A DNA stretch of 64,000 nt from Kitasatospora mediocidica KCTC 9733 (GCF_000744225.1 NZ_JQLN01000004.1:124001-188000); one strand, 5' to 3'. Numbered from the stretch's first letter, positions 27,215-35,813 are shown. Translations and numbers: made by a program. The notes: generated by a model from the letters alone, not told the origin.

Positions 27215-29410
27215 CTACGACGCGTCCGGCTTCGCCACGACCTCGTCGGCCTTCTCGGCCGCACCGGCCCGGCGGTAGGCGTCCGCGGACTCCTCGCGCA
27301 CCGCACGGACCTCGGCGGCGGGCAAGCCTGCCGCGCGCAGCGTGTCGGCGAGTTCGTCCAGGGCCTCGCCCTCGCGGTAGACGTCGCCCTGCTCCCTGAG
27401 CATCGCCACTGCCTGCCGCCCGGCCGCCGTAGCCTCTCCGAGCACCCCCAGACTCCGCAGTGCCACGCCGAGATTGTTCCACCCAAGCGCCGTGCTGTCG
27501 TCGTCGTCCTGGCTCTGGTAGATGGTGAGGGCGGTCTGATGGGCGTCGGCAGCCTCCTGGAAACGGTCCAGCTTCTGCAGGTCGTTGCCCAGCCCGGTCC
27601 ATGCCCAGGCAACTCCGTGCTGGTGCTCGAGATCCAGGAAGATAGCGAGGGCGGCCCGATGAGCAGCAACAGCCTCGTGAAGCATGCCCAGTTTCTGCAA
27701 GGCGTTGCCGAGGTTCCCCCACGACCGAGCAGCACTGTGCTGGTTGTCGAGATCCAGGAAGACGCTGAGGGCAGTCCGTTGAGCATCCACCGCCTCGCTG
27801 AGCTTGCCCAGCTCCTGCAGGACGGTCCCGAGATTCGTCAACGCCCTGGCCTGGCTACGGCGGTCGTCAGTGGCGTGTGCGGCTTCACGGCTGACCACGG
27901 CGATGCCCCACAGGTCTTCGAGGTGCCGACGCAGCAGCAGATACTCCCCCAGAGTGGCGGGAAGGCGGTGGGCGATGTCGAGATGGCCAGCGACATAGGC
28001 GCTGTGGACGGCGGCGATGAGGTTGTCGCGTTCCGCGTCCAGCCAGGTCAACGCCCTGGCCCGGTTCCGGACGGCAGGCCGTCGGCCGGGGTCTCGGTTC
28101 AGATGAGTCTCGGCCTCCCAGGCAGCGCGGTCGTAGTACACCAGGATGCGGCGCAGTGCCTGCGCCTCCGCCACGGGGTGGGCGTGGGCCTGTTCGGCGG
28201 CGTAGGCGCGGACGAGGTCGTGCATGCGCCAGCGGCCGGTGTCGGCGTCCTGGCGGATGAGGCTGGCCCGGACGAGGGTGGTGAGCCGCGCGCGGACGTC
28301 CTTCGGCTTGGCGGCGCCGGTGAAGCCGACGACGCTCTCGGTGGACACGTCGGGGCCCGGGTTGAGGGCCAGGGTGCGGAAGAGTTCGGCGTGGGTGGGC
28401 GCCAGCCGCCGGTAGGAGCGGTCCAGCACGGCTCTGACGGTCCGGCTCCCGTCGTCCAGGACGTCGAGCCGGCCGTCGATGTCGTGGAGGTCGTCGGCGA
28501 GTTGGGCCGGCTTGAGGTGGCGTTCGGCGACCAGCTGGGCGGCGGCGATCTGCAGGGCCAGTGGCAGGAAACCGCAGAGCTGCGCGACCCGGGCGGTGCC
28601 GGCCGGGTCGTCGGCGACCCGGGTGTCCCTGGGCAGCGCGATGGCCACGGCGGTGCGGATCAGCCGGGCGGCGGGGGCGGGTTCCAGCACGTCGAGGTCG
28701 ACCAGCCGGGCGCCGAGTCCGGGCAGGTCGTCGCGGGAGGTGACGAGCAGGCGGTGCGGGCCGTCGCCGGGTGGCAGCAGGTGCTCGACCTGGCCGAGCC
28801 GCGAAGCGTTGTCCGCGATCACCAGGATCCGTTGCCCGTGCCGCGAGCGGAGCTGGAGTTGGGCGCGGTAGAGCGCGGCGCGGGCGTGGTCCTCGGACGG
28901 GATCTGCTCGACCGCGACGCCCAACGCCCGCAGCGCGCCGTCCAGCGCCTGCCCGGCCTCGACCGGGCTGTCGTCGTAGCCCAGGAGGTCGAGGAACAGT
29001 GCCCCGGTGAACAGGCCGCAGCGCAGGGCGGCGTGGCCGGCGGCCAGGGCGAGGGTGGTCTTCCCGATGCCGCCCATCCCGGCCACCGCGGTCACCACGA
29101 CGGCGGGCACCTCGTCGTCGTCGGCGTAGCTGCCGGTCTCGGCGCCGGGCGCCTGCCGAGGGCCGAGGAGGTCGAGCAGCCCTTGGACCTGGTCCTCCCG
29201 GCCGGTGAACCCGGGCGGAACGGACGGGAGGGGAGCCGGCTCCGGCAGTGCGGGCACGGTCGGGGCGGGCCTGGTTGGGGCGGTGGGCCCGGACGGCTGA
29301 TGGATGGTCACAAGGGCGGTCTCCGCCATGACCGTGGAGCCGAACGTCCCCCCGCTGATCGTGTTGGCCGTCCCCTCCCGTGCCTGCGGGCCACGCCCCG
29401 GTACCGCCAT
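27215..29410 (-). CDS. NB-ARC/TPR (NLR-like STAND) protein with N-terminal NTISGG motif
   Basis: A protein of about 731 residues with the architecture of an NLR. A short N-terminal motif (ANTISGGTFGSTVM) and a Pro-rich linker precede an NB-ARC ATPase from about residue 60: Walker A GMGGIGKTTLALAAG, Walker B-like ILVIADNASR, sensor LLVTSRDDLPG, GxP-like CGFLPLALQIAAAQL, winged helix, and an MHD motif (RWRMHDLVRAYAAEQA). About six TPRs follow (ARALTNLGTVLQELG, ARSWGNLGNALQKLG, AWAWTGLGNDLQKLD, ALGWNNLGVALRSLG). Bacterial STAND proteins act as signal-triggered switches, some in phage defence. The N-terminal motif resembles short motifs of other actinobacterial STAND proteins. In-frame starts exist at 29431 and 29443; 29410 is a choice. 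Confidence 0.85.
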   Translation of the reverse strand: MAVPGRGPQAREGTANTISGGTFGSTVMAETALVTIHQPSGPTAPTRPAPTVPALPEPAPLPSVPPGFTGREDQVQGLLDLLGPRQAPGAETGSYADDDEVPAVVVTAVAGMGGIGKTTLALAAGHAALRCGLFTGALFLDLLGYDDSPVEAGQALDGALRALGVAVEQIPSEDHARAALYRAQLQLRSRHGQRILVIADNASRLGQVEHLLPPGDGPHRLLVTSRDDLPGLGARLVDLDVLEPAPAARLIRTAVAIALPRDTRVADDPAGTARVAQLCGFLPLALQIAAAQLVAERHLKPAQLADDLHDIDGRLDVLDDGSRTVRAVLDRSYRRLAPTHAELFRTLALNPGPDVSTESVVGFTGAAKPKDVRARLTTLVRASLIRQDADTGRWRMHDLVRAYAAEQAHAHPVAEAQALRRILVYYDRAAWEAETHLNRDPGRRPAVRNRARALTWLDAERDNLIAAVHSAYVAGHLDIAHRLPATLGEYLLLRRHLEDLWGIAVVSREAAHATDDRRSQARALTNLGTVLQELGKLSEAVDAQRTALSVFLDLDNQHSAARSWGNLGNALQKLGMLHEAVAAHRAALAIFLDLEHQHGVAWAWTGLGNDLQKLDRFQEAADAHQTALTIYQSQDDDDSTALGWNNLGVALRSLGVLGEATAAGRQAVAMLREQGDVYREGEALDELADTLRAAGLPAAEVRAVREESADAYRRAGAAEKADEVVAKPDAS

Positions 29411-29495
29411 GCCACCCACCCGTTCGTCCATCCGACAGGCCACTCAGCGTACCCGGGCAACCCCGGCGGGAGAGCGCCCGATTAGAGTGCCGATC

Positions 29496-30149
29496 ATGGA
29501 CAAGCAGACACTGGCCGCCATCCTGGACGACGCCGCCCGCGGGGTGTTCCCGCCCTCGGACGGGACCGTCACGGTGGTGCCGCAGCCGTCGGAGCGGGAT
29601 GCGGGGGTGCTGTCGTTCAGCGCGCATGCGGTGGTGTTCACCGACGAGGACCCGGCGTGGGTACGCGCGGAGCTGGCGGCGACGGTGGTCGACCCGCTGG
29701 CCGCGCCGCTGAGCCCGGCGTTCCTGTCCGCGTTCGAGCGGCGGACGGGACGGGTGGTGAACAACATCGACCTGGTCACCGTCGCCGGGCGGCTGACCGG
29801 TGAACCGCCCCTGGCGCTGCGGGAGATCGAGGACCGCGAGCACCCGCGGATCGCCCGGGCACTGCGTTACCGCGACGACGTCCGGGCCTGGACGGTGCCC
29901 GGCGGGGTGCTGGTGCTGGGGCGGGCGGTGGCCGGGCGGTGGGAGGCGGCGATCGAGGTGGACGTGGCGGGCCGGGGCCAGGGGCTGGGCCGGGCCCTGG
30001 CGTTGAGCGCCCGCCACCTGGTGCCTGAGGGCGACGTGGTGTGGGCGCAGCAGGCGCCGGGCAACGCGACGAGCGTCCGGGTCTTCCAGGCCGCCGGATT
30101 CCGGCCGGTGGGCGCAGAAGCCCTGCTGGTGCAGAGCCACCAGGTATAG
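29496..30149 (+). CDS. GNAT-family N-acetyltransferase
   Basis: A 217-residue protein whose C-terminal third has the GNAT acetyl-CoA fold: VAGRWEAAIEVDVAGRGQGLGRALALSARHL carries the R/Q-x-x-G-x-G/A loop, followed by VWAQQAPGNATSVRVFQAAGFRPVG. The N-terminal 110 residues have no assigned domain. TAGAGT (29483-29488) lies 7 bases before the ATG, which suggests a leaderless transcript. Its stop TAG is formed by the first bases of a palindromic mobile-element-like sequence, so the original C-terminus may have been longer or different. Substrate unknown. Confidence 0.85.
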   Translation: MDKQTLAAILDDAARGVFPPSDGTVTVVPQPSERDAGVLSFSAHAVVFTDEDPAWVRAELAATVVDPLAAPLSPAFLSAFERRTGRVVNNIDLVTVAGRLTGEPPLALREIEDREHPRIARALRYRDDVRAWTVPGGVLVLGRAVAGRWEAAIEVDVAGRGQGLGRALALSARHLVPEGDVVWAQQAPGNATSVRVFQAAGFRPVGAEALLVQSHQV

Positions 30150-30204
30150 GCCGTGTCTGACAATTCCCGCCGGGCCCGCGACGCGAATCGTCAGACACGG
30201 CCTA
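30147..30204. mobile_element. 58-bp MITE-like palindrome with 15-bp terminal inverted repeats
   Basis: Terminal repeats TAGGCCGTGTCTGAC (30147-30161) and the exact complement (30190-30204) enclose 28 bases whose symmetry continues imperfectly. TA flanks the GGCC ends on both sides, as expected for a TA target duplication. One end of 27 bases recurs with one difference at 52057-52083. It has no coding capacity. The left end supplies the stop codon of the GNAT gene and the right end carries the TGA that ends the leftward ArsR gene. It may now act as a bidirectional terminator. Confidence 0.8.
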
Positions 30205-31183
30205 GTGCCGACTGGGCCCGGACCAGGGTCTCGCCGACGTCCGTCCGGTAGTAGAGCACCGAGCGTCCGGCGCGGCGGCGCCCGACCAGTCGGGCGTCCA
30301 GCAGGACCTTGAGGTGGCGGCCGACCGAGCCGAGCCCCTGGCCGGTCAGGGCGACCAGCTGGGTGGTGCTCTTCGGGGCGTCCAGCAGGACCAGGACGCC
30401 CGCCCGGGCGGGGCCGAGCAGCGCGCCCAGCGCCTCGGGCGGCTGCGCCCGGTCCGCGCCGGCCAGCACCCCCGCACACGGGTACACCACCGCGTAGCGG
30501 GGGCCGAAGGCGGGCAGCGCGTCCCAGGAGACCCAGCCCCGGCGCGGGGTGATCGGGACGAAGAGCAGCTGTGCCCCGGAGATCTCCCGGGGCGGGTAGT
30601 CGTGGCCGTTGATCTGGAGCCGCCCCTCCCCCAGCCAGCGCATCCCCGGGCGCATGTCGTCCAGCGCCGCCGCCCAGCCGCCCTGGCTCAACTGGGCCGT
30701 GCGGGCGACGACATCGGCCTCCATGACGCGTCGGCGTCGCGGCCAGTACGGCAGGACCGTCTCCGTCCACACCCATTGCAGCAGGTCGGCCGCACGCTGC
30801 GGCAGATCGGACCGGCGCAACAGGGCTGGCAACGCGCCACCATGAGACACCGTCAGATGATCGAGGGCCTCCTCGGGCGGCGTCCGGCGGATCCGCGCCA
30901 GCTCCTCGTCGAAGGTCTGCTCGCCCCGGCCGCTCGGCGTGGGGGTGAGGAAGTCCGCGTTCCAGACGCCGCCCAGCCCGACCCTGACGAGCTGCGCGGT
31001 GACCGGGTCCTCGGCCAACCGCGCCCGGTGCGCGCCCTGGTGGGCGTCCAGCCAGCCGCGCTCACCCGGGTGGGCGGCGCGTCCCCACTCCAGGTCCATC
31101 AGGCTCGCGACGGTCTCGGCGACGGGCGACAGCACGAACCGGCTGCTCACCAGGGTGTCCGCGTTGACCTGCCACAACCCCAT
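30191..31183 (-). CDS. ArsR-family regulator with N-terminal DUF5937-like domain
   Basis: A 330-residue protein. The C-terminal 75 residues form an ArsR winged helix (LGALLGPARAGVLVLLDAPKSTTQLVALTGQGLGSVGRHLKVLLDARLVGRRRAGRSVLYYRTDVG). The N-terminal 230 residues (SRFVLSPVAETVASLMDLEW onward) correspond to the large domain (DUF5937 type) found in many actinobacterial ArsR proteins. It is divergent from an MFS transporter, a very common pairing in which it represses the pump. Its stop lies inside the right repeat of the adjacent palindromic element. Confidence 0.88.
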   Translation of the reverse strand: MGLWQVNADTLVSSRFVLSPVAETVASLMDLEWGRAAHPGERGWLDAHQGAHRARLAEDPVTAQLVRVGLGGVWNADFLTPTPSGRGEQTFDEELARIRRTPPEEALDHLTVSHGGALPALLRRSDLPQRAADLLQWVWTETVLPYWPRRRRVMEADVVARTAQLSQGGWAAALDDMRPGMRWLGEGRLQINGHDYPPREISGAQLLFVPITPRRGWVSWDALPAFGPRYAVVYPCAGVLAGADRAQPPEALGALLGPARAGVLVLLDAPKSTTQLVALTGQGLGSVGRHLKVLLDARLVGRRRAGRSVLYYRTDVGETLVRAQSALGRV

Positions 31184-31267
31184 CGCCCGCTCCTCCCCCA
31201 GCTCCCGTTGTTTCGCCGCCGCGCGAAAGAGTAACGCCCCTCGGGGCAGGCCGCCGAGACTCTCGGC

Positions 31268-32464
31268 ATGCGCACTTACCAGGAACTCTTCCGCACGCCG
31301 GAGTTCACGCCGTACTTCCTCGCCTCCTCGCTCCAGGTGGCGGCTTCGACGGTCGCCGGGCCGGCCCTCGGCACCCTCATCTACTCCTCGACCGGCTCCC
31401 CGCTGCTCTCCGCGCTCGCGATGTTCGGCCCCTCGCTCGCCCAGGTGGTCGGCGCGACCACGCTGTTGTCGGCGGCCGACCGGCTGCCGCCGCGCGCGGC
31501 GCTGACCGGCATCGCGGTGCTGTTCGGCCTCGGCGACGCCGCCCAGGCCATCCCCGGCCTGCCGGTGTGGGCCGCCTTCACCGTGCTCCTCGCGCTCGGG
31601 ACACTCGCCTCGCTGGGCGGCGGAGTGCGCTACGGACTGCTCAACGAGATCCTCTCCAAGCAGGGTTACCTGCTCGGCCGCTCGGTGCTCAACATGTCGG
31701 TCGGCCTGGTCCAGATCTGCGGATACGCGGCCGGCGGGGTGCTGGTGTCGACCGTGTCACCGCGCGGCACGCTGCTGGTCGGCGCCGCGCTGGGCCTGGC
31801 CGCCGCGGCCGTCGCCCGGAGCGGCCTGAGCCGACGGGCGCCGCGCGCCACCGGCCGGCCGTCCGTCGCGCAGACCTGGCGAACCAACGCGCTTCTGTGG
31901 TCGTCCACTTCGCGACGCTACGTGTTCCTCGCCCTCTGGGTCCCCAACGGGCTGATCGTCGGCTGCGAGTCCCTCTTCATCCCGTACGATCCCCGGCACG
32001 CCGGGGCGCTGTTCGCCTTCGCCGCGCTCGGCATGCTGATCGGGGACACCCTCACCGGCCGCTTCCTGCCCGCGCGTTGGAAGGCACGGCTCGGGTCGCC
32101 GCTGCGGCTGCTGCTCGCCGTCCCCTATCTGGCCTTCGCGCTGCGCCCGGCGCTGCCGCTCGCCGTGGCAGCCGTCGTCCTCGCCTCGGTCGGCTACTCG
32201 GCCAGCCTGCTGCTCCAGGAGCGCCTGATGGCCCTGACGCCGGACGAGTTGAGCGGACAGGCACTGGGCCTGCACTCCTCCGGGATGCTCACCATGCAGG
32301 GCGTGGGCGCCGCGGTCGCCGGAGCCGTCGCCGGGCGGACCTCCCCCGCAACGGCGATGGCGTGCGTGGCGGCGGTCTCGGTGGCGGTCACGCTGGCCCT
32401 CGCGCCCGGCCTGCGGGCCCGGCCGGCCGCGCAGGTACCCGCGAGCGATCGGGTGGCGGCGTAG
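31268..32464 (+). CDS. MFS transporter
   Basis: A 398-residue membrane protein with about twelve helices and Gly-rich transmembrane segments (VFTVLL-like stretches, LVGAALGLAAAAVARSGLSR, LFAFAALGMLIGDTLTGRFL). It belongs to the DHA-like efflux branch that usually sits beside DUF5937/ArsR regulators. It is divergent from that regulator by 84 bases and is followed at once by a terminator hairpin, so it is a single-gene unit. Substrate unknown; drug or metabolite export is the usual role. Confidence 0.88.
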   Translation: MRTYQELFRTPEFTPYFLASSLQVAASTVAGPALGTLIYSSTGSPLLSALAMFGPSLAQVVGATTLLSAADRLPPRAALTGIAVLFGLGDAAQAIPGLPVWAAFTVLLALGTLASLGGGVRYGLLNEILSKQGYLLGRSVLNMSVGLVQICGYAAGGVLVSTVSPRGTLLVGAALGLAAAAVARSGLSRRAPRATGRPSVAQTWRTNALLWSSTSRRYVFLALWVPNGLIVGCESLFIPYDPRHAGALFAFAALGMLIGDTLTGRFLPARWKARLGSPLRLLLAVPYLAFALRPALPLAVAAVVLASVGYSASLLLQERLMALTPDELSGQALGLHSSGMLTMQGVGAAVAGAVAGRTSPATAMACVAAVSVAVTLALAPGLRARPAAQVPASDRVAA

Positions 32465-32465
32465 T

Positions 32466-32490
32466 GCCGGTCCCCCGGCGGGGGACCGGC
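32466..32490. terminator. Bidirectional terminator hairpin
   Basis: Perfect 10-bp arms GCCGGTCCCC/GGGGACCGGC around a 5-base loop, one base after the MFS stop and 10 bases from the end of the converging enoyl-CoA hydratase gene. Confidence 0.8.
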
Positions 32491-32500
32491 GCCCGGTGAC

Positions 32501-33274
32501 CTACGCGAACTTGGCCTTGCCCGGGCCGTCCTCGACGAAGCTGCGCATGCCGGTGTCGCGGTCCTCGGTGGCGAAGAGGCCGGCGAAGAGCGTGCGCTCC
32601 AGGGCGAGGCCGGAGTCGATGTCGCTCTCCAGGCCGCGGTCCACGGCCTCCTTGGCCGCGCGCAGCGCCCAGGCGGGGCCGGTGGCCAGCTTGCCGGCCC
32701 AGGCCAGCGCGGCGGAGTAGACCTCCTCGGCGGGGACGACCTGGTCCACCAGGCCGATCCGCAGCGCCTCGTCGGCGCGCACCATGCGGCCGGTGAAGAT
32801 CAGGTCCTTCGTCTTGGCCGGGCCGACCAGGCGCGCCAGGCGCTGGGTGCCGCCGGCGCCGGGGATCAGGCCGAGCAGGATCTCCGGCTGGCCGAGCTTG
32901 GCGTTGTCGCCGGCGATCCGGATGTCCGCGCAGAGCGCCAACTCGCAGCCGCCGCCCAGCGCGTAGCCGGTCACGGCGGCCACCACCGGCTTGGGGATCC
33001 GGGCCACCGCGGTGAACGCGTCCTGCAGGGCCCCGCCGCGCTGCACCATGTCGGTGTACGACATGCGCTGCATCTCCTTGATGTCGGCGCCCGCCGCGAA
33101 CACCTTCTCGCCGCCGTAGATCACCACGGCCCGCACGTCGGCCCGGGCGGCGGCCTCCTCGGCGACCTCCTTGAGCTGGTCCTGCATGGCCACGTCGAGG
33201 GCGTTCATCGGCGGCCGGGCCAGCCGGATGGTGCCGACGGCGTCCTCGACGTCCAGGGTGACGAACCGCGTCAT
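32501..33274 (-). CDS. Enoyl-CoA hydratase/isomerase family protein
   Basis: A 257-residue crotonase-fold enzyme acting on acyl-CoA thioesters. The oxyanion-hole segments FAAGADIKEM and VTGYALGGGCELALCADIRI are intact, and the catalytic region PEILLGLIPGAGGTQRLARLVG keeps the Glu of the hydratase-type active site. The usual role is beta-oxidation (hydration of 2-enoyl-CoA). GGAGG precedes the ATG. A short GTTAA/TTAAC inverted repeat lies 19 bases upstream of the start. Confidence 0.9.
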   Translation of the reverse strand: MTRFVTLDVEDAVGTIRLARPPMNALDVAMQDQLKEVAEEAAARADVRAVVIYGGEKVFAAGADIKEMQRMSYTDMVQRGGALQDAFTAVARIPKPVVAAVTGYALGGGCELALCADIRIAGDNAKLGQPEILLGLIPGAGGTQRLARLVGPAKTKDLIFTGRMVRADEALRIGLVDQVVPAEEVYSAALAWAGKLATGPAWALRAAKEAVDRGLESDIDSGLALERTLFAGLFATEDRDTGMRSFVEDGPGKAKFA

Positions 33275-33292
33275 GGCGAATCCTCCAGAGCT

Positions 33293-33308
33293 GTTAAGCG
33301 GCGTTAAC
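33293..33308 (-). promoter_or_regulatory. Candidate operator before the enoyl-CoA hydratase gene
   Basis: GTTAAGCGGCGTTAAC: inverted GTTAA/TTAAC with a 6-base centre, next to the ribosome binding site of the leftward gene. A/T-rich palindromes stand out in this DNA. The regulator is unknown. Confidence 0.35.
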
Positions 33309-33345
33309 TATCCTGAACTCCAGAGACTAGCGGTCCATCAGCTGC

Positions 33346-33379
33346 TAGCGTGACCCCCATGTTCCTCCCCCGTGCATAG
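33346..33379 (+). CDS. Leaderless six-codon upstream ORF before an MFS pump
   Basis: TAGCGT (-10, 33346-33351) lies 7 bases before ATG at 33359, which opens the ORF Met-Phe-Leu-Pro-Arg-Ala-stop (33359-33379). The MFS gene starts 102 bases later at its own ribosome binding site (CGAGGAA). The space between can fold: CGCCGG near 33400 pairs with CCGGCG near 33447. The layout resembles translation-attenuation leaders of antibiotic-inducible resistance genes in actinobacteria. Expression of the peptide is inferred, not shown. Confidence 0.45.
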
Positions 33380-33481
33380 GACCCGCCCCGCGACCGCACC
33401 CGCGCCGGCCCCCTTGGGCCAGAGCCGCTGCGGCGCCCCGGCGTCCTTGCACCTTCCCTCCGCACGTCGAGGAACATTCCC

Positions 33482-34657
33482 ATGTCTTCTTCCCCCTCCT
33501 ATCGCGCTGTCCTGCGCGCGCCGCAGGCCGCCCGCACCTTCGGCGCCGCTCTCGTCGGCCGGCTCTCCTACGGGACGGTCTCCCTCTCGCTCACCCTCAC
33601 CATCGCCCGCTCCACCGGCTCCTACGCCGCCACCGGGGGCGTGCTGGCGATGTTCGGGCTCACCATCGCCCTGCTCTCGCCGGTCCGGGCCGGTCTGATC
33701 GACCGGCACGGGCCGCGCCGGGCGCTGCCGCCGATGGCGCTGCTGTACGCGGCGGCACTGCTCGGGCTGACCGTGGCGCACGGCGCGGCGCTGGCCGCGC
33801 TGGCGCTCGCCGCCGGGGCCGTCGCTCCCCCGCTGGGCCCGGTGATGCGTGGACTGTGGAGCGAACTGCTGCCACAGGAAGGGCTGTTGCAGCGGGCCTA
33901 CAGTCTGGACACGGTCGCCGAGGAGCTGCTCTACGTCGGCGGACCGCTGCTCGTCGGGCTGATCGGGCCCACGCCCGGCCTGCTGCTGAGCGCCACGCTG
34001 GTGCTCACCGGGACGCTCGCACTGGTCGGCGCACCGGTCGCCCGGGCGCCCCGGCCGCGCGCGGCGGCCGCCGGACGCGGCGGCGGGCTGGTGCCCGGGA
34101 TCGGACGTCCGGTGGCGGTGACCGCCGCGCTGGGCGTGGGTCTGGGCGCGCTCGGCCTGCTGATGATCTCCGCCGGGCACGGACGGCCGGGCGCGGTCGC
34201 CTGGCTGGAGGCGGCGCTGGCCACCGGCAGCGCGCTCGGTGGCCTGGCGTACGGCGCGGTGCGTTGGCGGCGGCCGGCCCAGGTGCGGCTGGCCCTGGTG
34301 GCGACCGGGCTGGGCGCGGTGCTGGCGGTCAGCGGGCTCGCGCCCGGGCTGGGCGGCTTGGCGGTACTGGTCGGCCTGGCCGGGCTCTTCGTCAGCCCGG
34401 CGCTGGCCACCGCCTATCTGGTCGCGGACGAGTGCGCCGCGCCCGAGCACCGCACCCGGGCGGGAGCCTGGGTGAACACCGCGTTCAACGCGGGCTCGAC
34501 GGCGGGCACCGCGGCGGCCGGGTTGGCCACCGGCGCCCTGCCGCCGATCGCCTGCTTCGCCCTGGCCGCCGTCCCGCTGCTGGCCGTCGGGACGGCGCCC
34601 CTGTTGGCGGGGAGGGCGCCGCGACCGGCCCGAGCGGCTACGGCGCCGTCGTCGTGA
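33482..34657 (+). CDS. MFS transporter (efflux type)
   Basis: A 391-residue integral membrane protein with about twelve helices, starting MSSSPSYRAVLRAPQAARTF. The loop between helices 2 and 3 reads RAGLIDRHGPRRALPP, a form of the MFS loop motif. Poly-Gly/Ala/Leu helices and TRAGAWVNTAFNAGSTAGTA near residue 330 fit drug-efflux-type MFS proteins. It is preceded by a short upstream ORF that may control it. Its last 20 bases overlap the end of bioF on the opposite strand. Confidence 0.87.
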   Translation: MSSSPSYRAVLRAPQAARTFGAALVGRLSYGTVSLSLTLTIARSTGSYAATGGVLAMFGLTIALLSPVRAGLIDRHGPRRALPPMALLYAAALLGLTVAHGAALAALALAAGAVAPPLGPVMRGLWSELLPQEGLLQRAYSLDTVAEELLYVGGPLLVGLIGPTPGLLLSATLVLTGTLALVGAPVARAPRPRAAAAGRGGGLVPGIGRPVAVTAALGVGLGALGLLMISAGHGRPGAVAWLEAALATGSALGGLAYGAVRWRRPAQVRLALVATGLGAVLAVSGLAPGLGGLAVLVGLAGLFVSPALATAYLVADECAAPEHRTRAGAWVNTAFNAGSTAGTAAAGLATGALPPIACFALAAVPLLAVGTAPLLAGRAPRPARAATAPSS

Positions 34658-35813
34658 TCACTCGCACTGCGAAGCGGATCTGCTCCGCGGTCAGGTCCCC
34701 GCGCGCGGTCAGGCGCAGCCGGGAGTGACCGTCCGGGACGGACGGCGGGCGGAAGCAGCCCACCGCGAGTCCGGCCCGCCGGCAGTCGGCGGCCCAGGCG
34801 ACGGCCTGCTCCGGGCCCGGTGCCCGGACCGAGACCACGGCCGCGTCCGGGCGGCTGGCCCGCAGGCCGGCGGCGGTGAGCTGCTCGGCGAGGGTGCGGG
34901 CCACCTCGCGGGCGCGCTCGGCGCGCTGCGGCTCGGCGCGCAGCAGGCGCAGCGCGCCGAGCGCGGCGCCGACGGCGGCCGGGGCGAGGCCGGTGTCGAA
35001 GATGAAGGTGCGGGCGGTCTCGGTGAGGTGCCGGATCACCCGGCGCGGGCCGAGCACCGCGCCGCCCTGCGAGCCGAGCGACTTGGAGAGCGTGACGGTG
35101 GCGACGGTGTCCGGCGCGCCGGCCAGACCGGTGGCGGCGAGGGCGCCGCGGCCGCCGGGGCCGAGCACGCCCAGGCCGTGCGCGTCGTCCACCAGCAGGG
35201 CGGCGCCGTGCGCGCGGGCGGCGGCGGAGAGCTCGCGCAGCGGCGCGGCGTTGCCGTCGACCGAGAAGAGCGAGTCGGTGACCACCAGGGCCCGCGGCCG
35301 GCTGCGCTCGGCCAGCGCCGCCGCGACGGCCTGCGGGTCGCTGTGCGGAGCGCGGTGCACGTCGCTGCGGGAGAGCCGGCAGCCGTCGATCAGTGAGGCG
35401 TGGTTGTAGGCGTCGGAGACGATCAGGGTGTCGGGGTCGGTCAGCGCGGTCAGGGCGGCCAGGTTGGCGGCGTAGCCGGAGGAGAAGACCAGGGCGGCCT
35501 CCACACCGCAGAAGTCGGCCAGCTCGACTTCCAGCTCCGTGTGCAGCGCGGTGGTGCCGGTGACCAGCCGCGAGCCGGTCGACCCGCCGCCCCAGCGCAG
35601 CGCGGCGTCGGCGGCGGCACGGGTGACCTCGGGGTGGTGGACCAGGCCCAGGTAGTCGTTGCTCGCCAGGTCGAGCACCGGGTCGTCGGCCGGACGGCTG
35701 CGCAGCGTGCGGGTGAGACCGGCCCGGGCGCGCAGCTCGGCGGCCTCGTCGAGCCAGTCGAAGACGGCGGCGGGGGCGGCGGCCCGGGCGGGCGCGGAGG
35801 AGGGAAGGACCAT
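34638..35813 (-). CDS. bioF: 8-amino-7-oxononanoate synthase
   Basis: A 391-residue PLP enzyme of the alpha-oxoamine synthase family that condenses pimeloyl-thioester with L-alanine in biotin synthesis. Diagnostic stretches are LDLASNDYLGLVHHPEV, GGGSTGSRLVTGTTALH, VFSSGYAANLAAL, LLVDDAHGLGVLGPGG and the PLP lysine in TLSKSLGSQGG. GSTGSRLVTG and the separate biotin operon 3.7 kb away favour BioF over a second Kbl. The ATG at 35813 is preceded by CAGGCT 7 bases upstream and may be leaderless. Confidence 0.92.
   Translation of the reverse strand: MVLPSSAPARAAAPAAVFDWLDEAAELRARAGLTRTLRSRPADDPVLDLASNDYLGLVHHPEVTRAAADAALRWGGGSTGSRLVTGTTALHTELEVELADFCGVEAALVFSSGYAANLAALTALTDPDTLIVSDAYNHASLIDGCRLSRSDVHRAPHSDPQAVAAALAERSRPRALVVTDSLFSVDGNAAPLRELSAAARAHGAALLVDDAHGLGVLGPGGRGALAATGLAGAPDTVATVTLSKSLGSQGGAVLGPRRVIRHLTETARTFIFDTGLAPAAVGAALGALRLLRAEPQRAERAREVARTLAEQLTAAGLRASRPDAAVVSVRAPGPEQAVAWAADCRRAGLAVGCFRPPSVPDGHSRLRLTARGDLTAEQIRFAVRVITTTAP

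Noticed and set aside
26945-29485. Plus-strand open frame of 846 codons over the NB-ARC gene
   Set aside because: The minus-strand product has all NB-ARC and TPR motifs; the plus-strand product is compositionally biased and featureless.
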